Shown: one piece after another, positions 17,202-25,728 of the stretch | How positions within the stretch are numbered: the first letter of the stretch is position 1 | Layout of the letters: every line of letters begins with the position of its first letter | Notes under the pieces: generated by a model | Database searches by the model: none | Told to the model about the DNA's origin: nothing | The model's input: only the letters and a program-made list of their open reading frames with translations | Source of the DNA: Cohnella herbarum | Lineage (GTDB): Bacteria > Bacillota > Bacilli > Paenibacillales > Paenibacillaceae | DNA: 64,000 bases | Assembly: GCF_012849095.1 (NCBI RefSeq) | Contig: NZ_CP051680.1 | Span: 2,604,001 to 2,668,000 of the forward strand | Direction of reading: 5' to 3' | Position numbers and translations under genes: made by a program

Positions 17202-17453
17202 ATGCGTCATACCATTACGATAGCTTGTACTCTGATCGGTGTTGCGCTTTGCCTTTTTAACGTGACCGGATATGATCCGCACAACTTGTTCCTGATGATG
17301 TTCAGCGTCCCGATGTGGTTAGTCGAGCTGTTTACCGATATCCATAGGGTCAATATATGGTTTATGTACGCGCTCACCGTTCTTAGCTGGGCGCTAATCG
17401 GATATTTGGGCGATCTCGGCGTAGCGCGGATCCGGACGTGGAAACATCTCTAA
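17202..17453 (+). CDS. Small membrane protein, function unknown
   Basis: An 83-aa hydrophobic protein with about three TM stretches (TIACTLIGVALCLF; LFLMMFSVPMWLVELF; WFMYALTVLSWALIGYL) and a short basic tail. An in-frame TAA lies about 27 bp upstream of ATG 17202. The ribosome site GAAGGGAG is 14 bp away, which is far. It is divergent from the Dabb gene and followed by a strong terminator, which supports expression. No family recognised. Confidence 0.6.
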   Translation: MRHTITIACTLIGVALCLFNVTGYDPHNLFLMMFSVPMWLVELFTDIHRVNIWFMYALTVLSWALIGYLGDLGVARIRTWKHL

Positions 17454-17481
17454 AGTGACAAGTCCCTGTTGAATGAACTGT

Positions 17482-17508
17482 AAAAAGGAGCCCTTTCGGC
17501 TCCTTTTT
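17482..17508. terminator. Bidirectional terminator
   Basis: AAAAAGGAGCC, CTTTC loop, GGCTCCTTTTT: an 11-bp stem with A tract on one side and T tract on the other. It serves the small membrane gene on the plus strand and the converging cupredoxin gene on the minus strand. Confidence 0.9.
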
Positions 17509-17541
17509 TGATTCCCGCGCAGCCAAGCCGCATTAATCGAA

Positions 17542-17922
17542 TTACTCGACGATTAATTTCGAGACCATATCTCCATGGCCTTGTCCGCACATGATCGAAC
17601 AATGCATCTCATATTCGCCCGGCTTGTCGAAGGTAACTTCCAGCTCGGGATTGTCTTTGGTCAACTCGAGATCAAGACCTACGATTTCGACGCCGTGGTT
17701 ACCAAGCGTATTGGAGAACTTGACTTTGTAGTTCGTTCCCGCTTTCACGCGGTATTCCTTTTCATCGAAGTTAAAGTTAGTAGCTTTGATTTTCAGCAAC
17801 TCTTGGCCTTCCTTTAATTCGGAGGCTTCATCCTTCGGCTTCTCCGGCAATCCGGTCGCCATCAAGTATACCCCCATTGCGCACGCGATCGTGATCAAAG
17901 TGGACAAAAGCCATTTATGCAT
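17542..17922 (-). CDS. Membrane-anchored CuA-type cupredoxin
   Basis: A 126-aa protein with one N-terminal TM anchor (LLSTLITIACAMGVYLM) and a single cupredoxin domain. The copper ligands of a CuA site are all present: H76 (NHGVEI), C108, C112, H116 and M119 in C-x3-C-x3-H-x2-M. This is the soluble domain of cytochrome c oxidase subunit II without the two-TM hairpin or any oxidase genes nearby. It may shuttle electrons or deliver copper to an oxidase. A sigma-A-like promoter lies just upstream. Confidence 0.85.
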   Translation of the reverse strand: MHKWLLSTLITIACAMGVYLMATGLPEKPKDEASELKEGQELLKIKATNFNFDEKEYRVKAGTNYKVKFSNTLGNHGVEIVGLDLELTKDNPELEVTFDKPGEYEMHCSIMCGQGHGDMVSKLIVE

Positions 17923-17960
17923 CGTCTGCTCCCCTGCTTCCTACAAATTGTCTACCTCAT

Positions 17961-17990
17961 ATTTTACCTAATACATGCATTTGAACTCAA
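17961..17990 (-). promoter_or_regulatory. Sigma-A-like promoter for the cupredoxin gene
   Basis: On the minus strand TTGAGT, 18-bp spacer, TAAAAT, with the -10 box 38 bp before the ATG. Confidence 0.45.
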
Positions 17991-18079
17991 GCACTAGTCT
18001 GAAGAGAACGGTCAACTTTTTTAACTTTTGACAATTTGATGAACAACATGTGTATTTTGCGAAAAAAGTTTCCCTTATC

Positions 18080-19504
18080 TTAGTCTAAATTCCGAAAATC
18101 GCTTGGTATTTTACGCGCTACCCCGCTATGTATCGCTTCTTGGATGACGGCTTTGCGAACGGCGGGAACGACTTTATCGTTAAAAACGCTCGGGATGATG
18201 TATTCTTCGTTCAATTCTTCGTCGGTCACGATCGAAGCAATCGCTTTGGCCGCAGCCAGCTTCATGGATTCGCTTATCGTGCTAGCCCTTGCGTCCAAGG
18301 CGCCGCGGAATATTCCCGGAAACGCGAGTACGTTATTCAGTTGGTTCGGATAGTCGGAACGCCCGGTCGCATAGACCCGAACGTACGAACCGGCTTCCTC
18401 CGGGGAAATTTCCGGGTCGGGGTTCGCCATCGCGAATACGATCGGATCCGGTTTCATTTTCCGAACGTCCTCGTTATTCAGTAGTCTTGGCCTAGACAAC
18501 CCAATGAATACGTCCGCTCCCGCAATGACATCGGCGAGTCTTCCGGTTTCCTGGCGAGGATTCGTGATGGCGGCGTAATCGTTCCACGCTTCGTTCTCGT
18601 ATCGAACGCCTCGATGAATGGCGCCGTCCTTATCGACCCCGACAAGATGGGTCACGCCAGCCGCAAGCAGCATCCGCGAACAAGCTACCCCGGCTGCTCC
18701 GATCCCGCATACGACCACTTTAATTTCTTCGATGGCCTTACCGACGATCTTCAGCGCGTTGAGCAGCCCTGCCAGCAGTACGACGGCCGTTCCGTGCTGA
18801 TCGTCGTGAAAGACGGGAATATCCAACAGCTCCTTGAGCCGGTTTTCGATTTCGAAACATCTCGGAGACGAGATATCCTCCAGGTTGATCCCGCCGAAGG
18901 TCGGGGCCAGCGCCTTAACGATCGCGATGATCTCTTCCGGGTCCTTCGTATCCAAGCAAATCGGGAACGCATCTACTCCTGCCAGTTCCTTGAACAGCAT
19001 CGCTTTTCCTTCCATGACCGGCATCGCCGCGTGAGGGCCGATATCGCCGAGTCCGAGCACCGCCGTACCGTCCGATACGACCGCAACCGTATTCCGGCGA
19101 ATCGTCAAGGAATGCGCTTTGCTCGGATCGTCCCGTATCGCCAAACACACCTTCGCGACTCCCGGAGTATAGACGCGGGAAAGATCGTCGCGGTTTTTGA
19201 TCGGCACCTTCGAATGCACTTCGATCTTACCTCCCAAGTGAAGCAGGAAAGTACGATCCGATACGTTCACGAGATGGATTCCCTTCATCGCGCTTACCGC
19301 CGCCGATAGGGTTTCGACGACCGACGGCTCGACGACGCTTACCGTTAAATCTCGAACTTCCGTTTTTCTGCCCGGTTGAATGACGTCAATCGCAACGATG
19401 TCGCCGCCTTGTTGCCCGATTAAAGATACAAGTTCACCGAATGTTACCGCTTGCTTGTCCATTTCAACGCGTAGAATAACGCTCGTGCCGCCTTCTAATC
19501 TCAT
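18080..19504 (-). CDS. NAD-dependent malic enzyme with N-terminal ACT-like domain
   Basis: A 474-aa decarboxylating malate dehydrogenase producing pyruvate. Residues 1-75 form an ACT-like regulatory domain (ILRVEMDKQAVTFGELVSLIGQQGGDI). Then come the malic domain with the catalytic Tyr in RVYTPGVAKV, the Lys in EGKAMLFKELAG, the metal-binding DDQHGTAVV and the Rossmann motif VVCGIGAAGVA. ATG 19504 follows GGGGGATGA. ATG 19513 is also in frame, and a longer frame to 19570 lacks a ribosome site. The ACT domain suggests allosteric control by a small molecule. Cofactor preference is inferred. Confidence 0.9.
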   Translation of the reverse strand: MRLEGGTSVILRVEMDKQAVTFGELVSLIGQQGGDIVAIDVIQPGRKTEVRDLTVSVVEPSVVETLSAAVSAMKGIHLVNVSDRTFLLHLGGKIEVHSKVPIKNRDDLSRVYTPGVAKVCLAIRDDPSKAHSLTIRRNTVAVVSDGTAVLGLGDIGPHAAMPVMEGKAMLFKELAGVDAFPICLDTKDPEEIIAIVKALAPTFGGINLEDISSPRCFEIENRLKELLDIPVFHDDQHGTAVVLLAGLLNALKIVGKAIEEIKVVVCGIGAAGVACSRMLLAAGVTHLVGVDKDGAIHRGVRYENEAWNDYAAITNPRQETGRLADVIAGADVFIGLSRPRLLNNEDVRKMKPDPIVFAMANPDPEISPEEAGSYVRVYATGRSDYPNQLNNVLAFPGIFRGALDARASTISESMKLAAAKAIASIVTDEELNEEYIIPSVFNDKVVPAVRKAVIQEAIHSGVARKIPSDFRNLD

Positions 19505-19568
19505 GACGATCATCCCCCAGATTGAAGTTGCTTGATATGTATGATTATAGCCTGAGTTGAGCAAAAAC

Positions 19569-19596
19569 AAAAAACCGTACTTCTCCGCCTCTACGG
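19569..19596 (-). terminator. Short terminator after the holin gene
   Basis: CCGTA/TACGG stem with a 12-nt loop followed by a T-rich tail (TTTTTTGTTTTT) on the minus strand, 25 bp after the holin stop. Confidence 0.55.
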
Positions 19597-19620
19597 ACGG
19601 GAAATTCGGTTATCGTTTGC

Positions 19621-20040
19621 TTAAGGTCCCGGGTTCTCTTTGTTCTTTACTTCGCCTGCTCTATCCCTTAGCACCAATACGATTCGTTTGATTCGTTCCG
19701 GCAACGGAAGTCCCAAACGACCGTAATTCTCGATAACGGAGAGCAACTCGTTGGCGATATAGAAAAATACGGCGCTCCCCATTACAATATCGATACCTAG
19801 TAAAAGATCTAACCGATGAGCGATAATCATCATTAGCAAAATCAGCCCTTTTTTGAACAAACCCCAGAAGCCGATGTTGCTATTTAATCCGCTACCGTCC
19901 TTGATCGCGGCCGCTACGCCGGTAATGTAATCGATCGCCATAAGAACGAGCAGGAAAGTAAGAGATTCGTTCCACACGCCGAACGAGAAGGAAATCACTG
20001 CTCCCATTAGCGCGCAAAATATCCCAGCATGAAATTGCAT
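19621..20040 (-). CDS. Phage-type holin (toxin secretion/phage lysis family)
   Basis: A 139-aa protein of the Phage_holin_4 (Cph1/TcdE) family. It has three TM stretches (AGIFCALMGAVISF, TFLLVLMAIDYITGV, KKGLILLMMIIAHRL plus VFFYIANELLSV) and the DYITGVAAAIKDG and ENYGRLGLPLPE motifs. No endolysin or phage structural gene is within reach. It is therefore an orphan chromosomal holin, possibly for mother-cell lysis or protein release. GGGGAGG precedes the ATG. Confidence 0.85.
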   Translation of the reverse strand: MQFHAGIFCALMGAVISFSFGVWNESLTFLLVLMAIDYITGVAAAIKDGSGLNSNIGFWGLFKKGLILLMMIIAHRLDLLLGIDIVMGSAVFFYIANELLSVIENYGRLGLPLPERIKRIVLVLRDRAGEVKNKENPGP

Positions 20041-20177
20041 CCACCGTTCCTCCCCGGAATAATCGTTTATACTACGTTAGCTTATGTCCGGGTGGACAAG
20101 TTTGGAACGGTGAATATCCGAATGGCAATGAACCACTTTCGTTAGGATTAACTGCGTGCCAGATCGATCTTTATTTC

Positions 20178-21962
20178 CTACTTTAATAGAAGGATTACTG
20201 CATGATACGGGGATAGCGATCCTGTCAGAAGTCCGCGATCCCATTCGAATTCATCGGAACCGTACAGCTTATCGACGCCGTGAATCGCGACGCCCCTAGG
20301 CGCTTCCAGCTTGAACGGATGCTCGTCCGGGCTGTTGTTCAGCACGATTCCTACGCACTGCCCGTCTAGCCGGCGAATAAACCCGAACGAATTCGTCGCT
20401 TCATCAACGAACCACTCTTTGAATTCTCCTTCTCGTAATGCCGCGTATTGTTTTCTTAGCGAGATCAGTTCTTTGTAATGCGTTAGAACCGACGTGTTCC
20501 GCAGCCGGTCATCCCAAATCATCGGTTTGCGACAGCCTGGATCCTCGCCTCCCGTCATCCCGACTTCATCGCCGTAATAGATGAATGGCATCCCCGTATA
20601 AGTAAGCTGAAACAGCGCTGCCAGTTTCAACCGGGCGACTTCTTGTTTCTCGCTCCAGCCCCATTCGCCGTGCGCGCATGCCGTCAGAAATCTCTCCGTA
20701 TCGTGGCTTCCGATCAAGTTAAACATGGAAGAGTTGGCATGATCGGTATACTGCATTCGAATGGATTCGATCTGACCGACGAAAGCGCGGGCCGTTATCG
20801 ACTGTTTGGCGAAAAAACCGATGACCGCATCGCGGAACAAATAATTCATGACCCCGTCGAATTGTTCTCCCCTTAACCAAGGTCCGGCATAATGCATGAT
20901 TTCTCCGACAAGCAGCAGTTCGCGGTCGATCCCTTTGATCTCTTCGCGTAAACGCCGCCAGAACCGATGATCGACTTCGTTGGCTACGTCGAGCCTCCAG
21001 CCGTCGATCCCGACCTCCTTGATCCAATATTTCGCGACATCCAGCAAATAGCGCATCACTTCGGGATTTCCCGTGTTCAGCTTCGGCATCGTCGGGGAAT
21101 GAATGCCGAAAGATTCATAGCTCGGACTCGGGGATTGGACGATCGGGAACCGATCGACGAAAAACCAATCCTTGTATTCGGAGTCGGCACCGTTGATTAG
21201 TAAATCCTGAAAGGCGAAGAAACGATCTCCCGCATGGTTGAATACCGCATCCAGAACGACCCTCATATTCAGGGCATGTGCTTCCTTTACGAGGCGCTTC
21301 AAGTCTTCCATTTGCCCGAAATGCGGATCGATAGAATAATAGTCCGTCGTATCGTACTTATGGTTGGACGGCGATTCGAATACGGGTGTCATATAGATGA
21401 CGTTAATACCTAAGTCATGAAGATAAGGAAGCTTCCCGATAATGCCGAGCAGATCTCCGCCATAGAACGAATCCCGTTCGGGCTCTTCGGGCGAAGTCCA
21501 ACTTCTAACGTTGTCGGGATCGATAGCCGGATTCCCGTTCGCGAATCGATCCGGGAAAATTTGATAGACGACGGCATCCTTTACCCATGACGGAGGGGCG
21601 CCTTCGTCCGAAGCGGCAACGGAGGCGCAGTGGAAATAACCGGCCTTCCCGCGACTATCGGATGCTCCATACTCCCCGTACCAGACTTGCGTTCCATCTT
21701 TTCCGGATAACAGAAATTGATATCGAATTCTTCCCGTATCCGAATAGAGAACTCCCTCGAAATAATCATGCAGATCGGTAGTCGCGGCTAACGCGAGTTG
21801 AACCGATGTTCCATGCCCCGGCGGCTGATATCGGTCCGAGTGAAGCAGAGTACATTGGGAAACCTCGTCCCGCTTCGCGCGTATACGAATTTTCACCTCA
21901 TGCTCGCCGACCGTAAACAAATAAGGAATATCATTAATATGGTAGATTGCTTCTTTCTGCAT
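20178..21962 (-). CDS. GH13 alpha-glycosidase (cyclomaltodextrinase/neopullulanase type)
   Basis: A 594-aa enzyme of the GH13_20 group. An N-terminal CBM34-like domain (1-120) precedes the catalytic barrel. The GH13 conserved blocks are DAVFNH, the nucleophile Asp in GWRLDVANE, the acid/base Glu in LLVGEIMH and the transition-state Asp in LIGSHDTERF. No signal peptide is present, so it is cytoplasmic and would split imported maltodextrins or cyclodextrins. It is last in the malE-F-G operon, 63 bp after malG. Confidence 0.92.
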   Translation of the reverse strand: MQKEAIYHINDIPYLFTVGEHEVKIRIRAKRDEVSQCTLLHSDRYQPPGHGTSVQLALAATTDLHDYFEGVLYSDTGRIRYQFLLSGKDGTQVWYGEYGASDSRGKAGYFHCASVAASDEGAPPSWVKDAVVYQIFPDRFANGNPAIDPDNVRSWTSPEEPERDSFYGGDLLGIIGKLPYLHDLGINVIYMTPVFESPSNHKYDTTDYYSIDPHFGQMEDLKRLVKEAHALNMRVVLDAVFNHAGDRFFAFQDLLINGADSEYKDWFFVDRFPIVQSPSPSYESFGIHSPTMPKLNTGNPEVMRYLLDVAKYWIKEVGIDGWRLDVANEVDHRFWRRLREEIKGIDRELLLVGEIMHYAGPWLRGEQFDGVMNYLFRDAVIGFFAKQSITARAFVGQIESIRMQYTDHANSSMFNLIGSHDTERFLTACAHGEWGWSEKQEVARLKLAALFQLTYTGMPFIYYGDEVGMTGGEDPGCRKPMIWDDRLRNTSVLTHYKELISLRKQYAALREGEFKEWFVDEATNSFGFIRRLDGQCVGIVLNNSPDEHPFKLEAPRGVAIHGVDKLYGSDEFEWDRGLLTGSLSPYHAVILLLK

Positions 21963-21993
21963 ATGCGCGATAGCTCCTTGACGCGATTTGGTT

Positions 21994-22030
21994 TATCCCT
22001 GGTCTAGCGCTGGCCTATCCCTGGTCTAGC
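21994..22030. repeat. 22-bp duplication covering the malG stop codon
   Basis: TATCCCTGGTCTAGC occurs at 21994-22008 and again at 22016-22030. The second copy includes the malG TAG stop. It looks like a small recent tandem duplication in the malG to GH13 gap. Confidence 0.6.
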
Positions 22031-22850
22031 CTTTGGATGCTCCCGAGGTTAATCCCTCGACCAAGAATCGTTGCAGCCAAACAAACAGAATGAGTACGGG
22101 AACGGCCAACAATACCGCGCCTGCGGCGAAAAAGGTAAAGTCCGTCGACGTCTGTTGATTAACGATATCGTAAAGTCCGACTGCCAAAGTTTCTTTGTCC
22201 GCGGTTCTCAAGATCAATCTGGCGAATATAAAATCCACCCAAGCCCCGTTGAAGATAACGAGACTCACATAAGTCAGCATAGGCTTGGACAACGGAATCA
22301 TGACCGTCGTAAACACTTTCCAATGGGTAGCTCCGTCTATTCTCGCCGCTTCTTCCAGGCTTCTTGGAATCGTATCGTAAAAGCCTTTGGCGACGAAAAC
22401 GTTACTGATGAACGCGCCCGAACTATAGACGAGAATCAAAGCCCAATGCGAATTGAGCAGTTCGAACTGCAGCATCAGAATATAGATCGCCACGAGCGAC
22501 ATGAAGCTTGGAAACATATTCAGGACAAGCATCCCCATCAATCCGAACTTGCGGCCGATGAACCGAAACCTGGCCATCGCGTAGGAGCCTAACAAAGTCA
22601 TAAGCGTTCCTAGAATAGCCGAAAGCACGGCAACCTTGATCGTGTTCATATACCACTGCGCGTATTGGTAACGAGTGCTCGTAAACAGCTCCCTATAGTG
22701 GTCGAAAGTAAACGCCTTGGGGATTAACGTCTCGCTGTACAAACTATTTCCTACCTTTAAAGAGGACATGACGATCCAGAGCGCCGGATAGACGATCGAC
22801 GCGGTCAGCAGGATCAGAATCACGTACGTAATCAGATGGCGTGCTTTCAT
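22026..22850 (-). CDS. malG: Maltodextrin ABC transporter permease MalG
   Basis: A 274-aa permease with six TM segments and the EAA loop EEAARIDGATHWKVFTTVMIPLSKP that contacts the ATPase. The C-terminus FLVEGLTSGASKG is the conserved MalG tail. It overlaps the malF stop by 4 bp (ATGA). No MalK-type ATPase is encoded in the window, so a shared MsmX-like ATPase elsewhere is likely. Confidence 0.92.
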   Translation of the reverse strand: MKARHLITYVILILLTASIVYPALWIVMSSLKVGNSLYSETLIPKAFTFDHYRELFTSTRYQYAQWYMNTIKVAVLSAILGTLMTLLGSYAMARFRFIGRKFGLMGMLVLNMFPSFMSLVAIYILMLQFELLNSHWALILVYSSGAFISNVFVAKGFYDTIPRSLEEAARIDGATHWKVFTTVMIPLSKPMLTYVSLVIFNGAWVDFIFARLILRTADKETLAVGLYDIVNQQTSTDFTFFAAGAVLLAVPVLILFVWLQRFLVEGLTSGASKG

Positions 22851-24157
22851 TGGATCAGATCCTCCTCTTTGAAAGATCGGGTTCTGCGATAATTCAAGAT
22901 CGATACGGAAGCGATGAAAATAAACACCAGAATGCTAAGCACCGAGGCGAAGTTGTATTGATTGTTCGTCAACGTTAATTTGTAAAGCCAGGTCACGAGC
23001 AAGTCCGTTCCCCCGGCATACACGTATTCGGGCACGACCGGATTGCCGTTCGTGAGCAGGAAGATGACGTTGAAATTGTTAAAGTTGCCGGCGAACTGCA
23101 TGATAAGGATCGGAGCCGTCGAGTACAGCACCAGCGGAAGCGTAATAACGCGGAAAGTATAGAAGCGCGGCGCTCCGTCGACTTCCGCCGCTTCGTACAG
23201 ATCCTTGGGAATCGTCGTCAGAATACCGGACACGAGAATCATGATGAGCGGAAAACCTAACCATAGGTTTACGAATATGACCGTAATTCTCGCCCATGTC
23301 GGATCGTTGAGCCACGGAAGTCCGCTAAGACCGAGCAGCTCCAAATATTGATTGATCGGACCGAACTCTTCGTTTAAGAGATTACGGAACACGAGCAACG
23401 ACACGAGATTAGGCACGGCGAACGGGATGACCAGCATCGTTCTCCAGAATGCCTTCAGGCGTATTCCTTTTTGCTGAATGAGCACGGCGACGATCGTTCC
23501 TAACAAATAAGTCGTGAGCGTCGCCGCGACCGCCCAAACTACGGTCCATGTTGCCACGCCGACTAACGTCTTGCTCCATGACCCTAAGTTCACGAGGTTC
23601 TTGAATACGTCGAATCCGACCCAGTGGACCAACTTCGCCGGAGGCAGATTCGGAGCCGCGAAATCCGTGAACGCCACGAGCACGGAGAAAATAATCGGCA
23701 TAACCGTCAGCAGCAGCGCCGCCGTTACCGGGATAGCTAATATAAGATAAGGAAAATTGCGGTTAGCCATATTGCTTAAAGTCACTCGGAACGAATGCGG
23801 CTTTATCCCTTTTTCCCGATTAAGCGCGGTTAGTCTTGCGTCGCGAATGCATATGCAATAGAGGAAGACGAGCAGCAGGACCAGAATCAAAGAGATCAGT
23901 CCTTCTACCATTAAGAAGATCGAGTGGTCTCCGTCGACCGGTTGATAGACTTTGCCGACTTTCACCATTCCCCGCGGAGTATCTCCCAAAGAAAACAAGC
24001 CTTGCACGGATTTGCCTAAACGACTAGCGATCCAATAAATACCCGCTATCTCGATGGACGCGAAGAGAAGTCCTTTCATGAACTGGCGATTGTACCATTG
24101 TCCTAATCCCATGAACAAAACGGACAGCAGCGTGGCTTGAGGGGTATGTCTGGTCAT
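22847..24157 (-). CDS. malF: Maltodextrin ABC transporter permease MalF
   Basis: A 436-aa permease. It has an extra N-terminal section (GLGQWYNRQFMKGLLFASIEIAG) and eight or so TM stretches. The EAA loop is YEAAEVDGAPRFYTFRVITLPL. The ORF can be read upstream to a GTG at 24208, but that would place the start inside a strong hairpin. ATG 24157 is preceded by GAGAGGAG. It lies between malE and malG and would transport maltodextrin or cyclodextrin. Confidence 0.9.
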   Translation of the reverse strand: MTRHTPQATLLSVLFMGLGQWYNRQFMKGLLFASIEIAGIYWIASRLGKSVQGLFSLGDTPRGMVKVGKVYQPVDGDHSIFLMVEGLISLILVLLLVFLYCICIRDARLTALNREKGIKPHSFRVTLSNMANRNFPYLILAIPVTAALLLTVMPIIFSVLVAFTDFAAPNLPPAKLVHWVGFDVFKNLVNLGSWSKTLVGVATWTVVWAVAATLTTYLLGTIVAVLIQQKGIRLKAFWRTMLVIPFAVPNLVSLLVFRNLLNEEFGPINQYLELLGLSGLPWLNDPTWARITVIFVNLWLGFPLIMILVSGILTTIPKDLYEAAEVDGAPRFYTFRVITLPLVLYSTAPILIMQFAGNFNNFNVIFLLTNGNPVVPEYVYAGGTDLLVTWLYKLTLTNNQYNFASVLSILVFIFIASVSILNYRRTRSFKEEDLIQ

Positions 24158-24181
24158 GCGATCCGATGCTCCTCTCGAAAA

Positions 24182-24201
24182 GGGCTGTTCGGAAACAGCC
24201 C
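24182..24201 (-). terminator. Stem-loop between malE and malF
   Basis: GGGCTGTT, tetraloop TCCG, AACAGCCC, then TTTT on the minus strand. It is an intercistronic hairpin likely to raise malE over malF/G. Confidence 0.75.
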
Positions 24202-24221
24202 CTTCCACTGTTTAAGTCGTT

Positions 24222-25547
24222 TTATTTCGCCACGGAGCTGTTCAAATCTTTAATCGATTGCACCGTTTTGTCCAACGTCGCTTTAACGTCTTCCTTGCCG
24301 TTCCAGATCGAGGCGAACGCGGCATCCGTCGGACCCCATACATTGTTCATCTCCGGAATGGACGGAGTAGGCGTCGAATTCTTGAATTGTTCGACGATAC
24401 CGCTCAGAATCGGATCGTTCTTGATTCTTGGATCCTCGTTGGCTTCTTTGTTCGCCGGGATGATGTTAGCCAACTCGAAATCCTTCAAGGCGCTTTCCTT
24501 CGAGACGAGGAAGTTAGCGAGCATTTTGGCAGCTATCGGATACTCGGTGTACGAATTCACGTAGAACGATCTTACTCCCGCCAGAGACAGAGATTTCTTG
24601 CCGCCCGGCAGATCGGGAAGCGGAGCGATGCCGAAATCTACTTTCCCTTTGTACGCCCCGATAGACCAAGGTCCGTCGATCGTCATCGCAAGCTTGCCCG
24701 AAGTGAACAGCTCCGATTGGATATCGTAGGTCAAGTCGGTCGTCTTGATCGGAGCGATATCGAACAGGCTTTGATAATATTTCATTCCTTCGACGGCTCC
24801 GTCGTTATTCAAGCCGATGTCCGATCCGTCCGTTCCGTCTTTACCGAAAATATACCCGCCGTAAGGTCTGATGAACATGCTATTGAAATACAGATTGTGC
24901 AGCCACGCGATCGTATATTTCTTATTCGCGGGGTCGTTGAACGTCTTAGCGAACGCGATGACTTCGTCCCAAGTCTTCGGCACTTCTTTCACGAGCGCTT
25001 TATTATAAAATAAGCCGAAAGTTTCGATCGTTTCCGGATAGCCGTATAGAATGCCATCGTACGAGCTGGCCGTAATAGCGGTTTCAAGAGACGACGCTTT
25101 CGTTTCCTCTTCGAAGAGATCGTTCGGCAACAACAGGTTGGCGACGACCAGCTTCGATAATTTATCGTGCGGAAGCATAAGAACGTCCGCCGCTAGTTTG
25201 GCCGGTCCGTCGGTTTCAAGTTTCTCCGCTTGATTCGGGATGTTGACTTCCTCGATCGTAACGTCCACGCCGAACTTCGTCTTGAAATCGGGGAGAACGC
25301 TGTCGATAAAAGTTCTTTCCGTTTTGTCGACCCATATTTTCAACTTTGCGCCGTCTTCGGGCTTCAGCTCCGGTTCGGCTACTTCTGTAGCGCTTACATT
25401 CGAGGCCGACGGACTTTCGCTTGCCGTTTCTTCAGAGGCTACCGAAGCGCTCGGAGAAGCGTCCGTCTTGTTGTTATTGCCGCCGCATGCCGATAGCACG
25501 AACACCATCATCGTAACTAACGCGAGTAATCCGACTGTTCTTTTCAT
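24222..25547 (-). CDS. malE: Maltose/maltodextrin-binding lipoprotein MalE
   Basis: A 441-aa SBP_bac_1 protein. The signal peptide MKRTVGLLALVTMMVFVLSAC carries a lipobox. A Ser/Ala/Thr linker follows, then the binding lobes with KLKIWVDKTERTF, AADVLMLPHDKL, FGLFYNKALV and AMTIDGPWSIGAY, typical of the MalE group. ATG 25547 fits the signal peptide. A longer frame to 25610 would spoil it. It is the first gene of the operon, behind an 18-bp LacI-type operator. Confidence 0.93.
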   Translation of the reverse strand: MKRTVGLLALVTMMVFVLSACGGNNNKTDASPSASVASEETASESPSASNVSATEVAEPELKPEDGAKLKIWVDKTERTFIDSVLPDFKTKFGVDVTIEEVNIPNQAEKLETDGPAKLAADVLMLPHDKLSKLVVANLLLPNDLFEEETKASSLETAITASSYDGILYGYPETIETFGLFYNKALVKEVPKTWDEVIAFAKTFNDPANKKYTIAWLHNLYFNSMFIRPYGGYIFGKDGTDGSDIGLNNDGAVEGMKYYQSLFDIAPIKTTDLTYDIQSELFTSGKLAMTIDGPWSIGAYKGKVDFGIAPLPDLPGGKKSLSLAGVRSFYVNSYTEYPIAAKMLANFLVSKESALKDFELANIIPANKEANEDPRIKNDPILSGIVEQFKNSTPTPSIPEMNNVWGPTDAAFASIWNGKEDVKATLDKTVQSIKDLNSSVAK

Positions 25548-25584
25548 AAAATTGTTGAACCCGCCCTTCGAATCGTTTATGATT

Positions 25585-25602
25585 AAGGAAACCGGTTTCC
25601 TT
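25585..25602. promoter_or_regulatory. LacI-type operator in front of malE
   Basis: AAGGAAACCGGTTTCCTT is a perfect 18-bp palindrome with the central CG that LacI-family proteins contact. It sits 38 bp upstream of malE and 127 bp upstream of the divergent lacI-type gene, where it would block malE transcription. Confidence 0.8.
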
Positions 25603-25728
25603 GAGAACAAGGTAACATACCTTTTTTAGGAAATCAACAACTTTTTATTTCTTAATTGGCGGAACCCGCGCACCAAGCTATAATGAATTACAGATGGTAC
25701 TTGCTGGTAATCCAAAGGGGAATTTCTC

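Noticed and set aside
19621..20040. Prophage signalled by the holin
   Set aside because: No integrase, structural or endolysin genes on either side.
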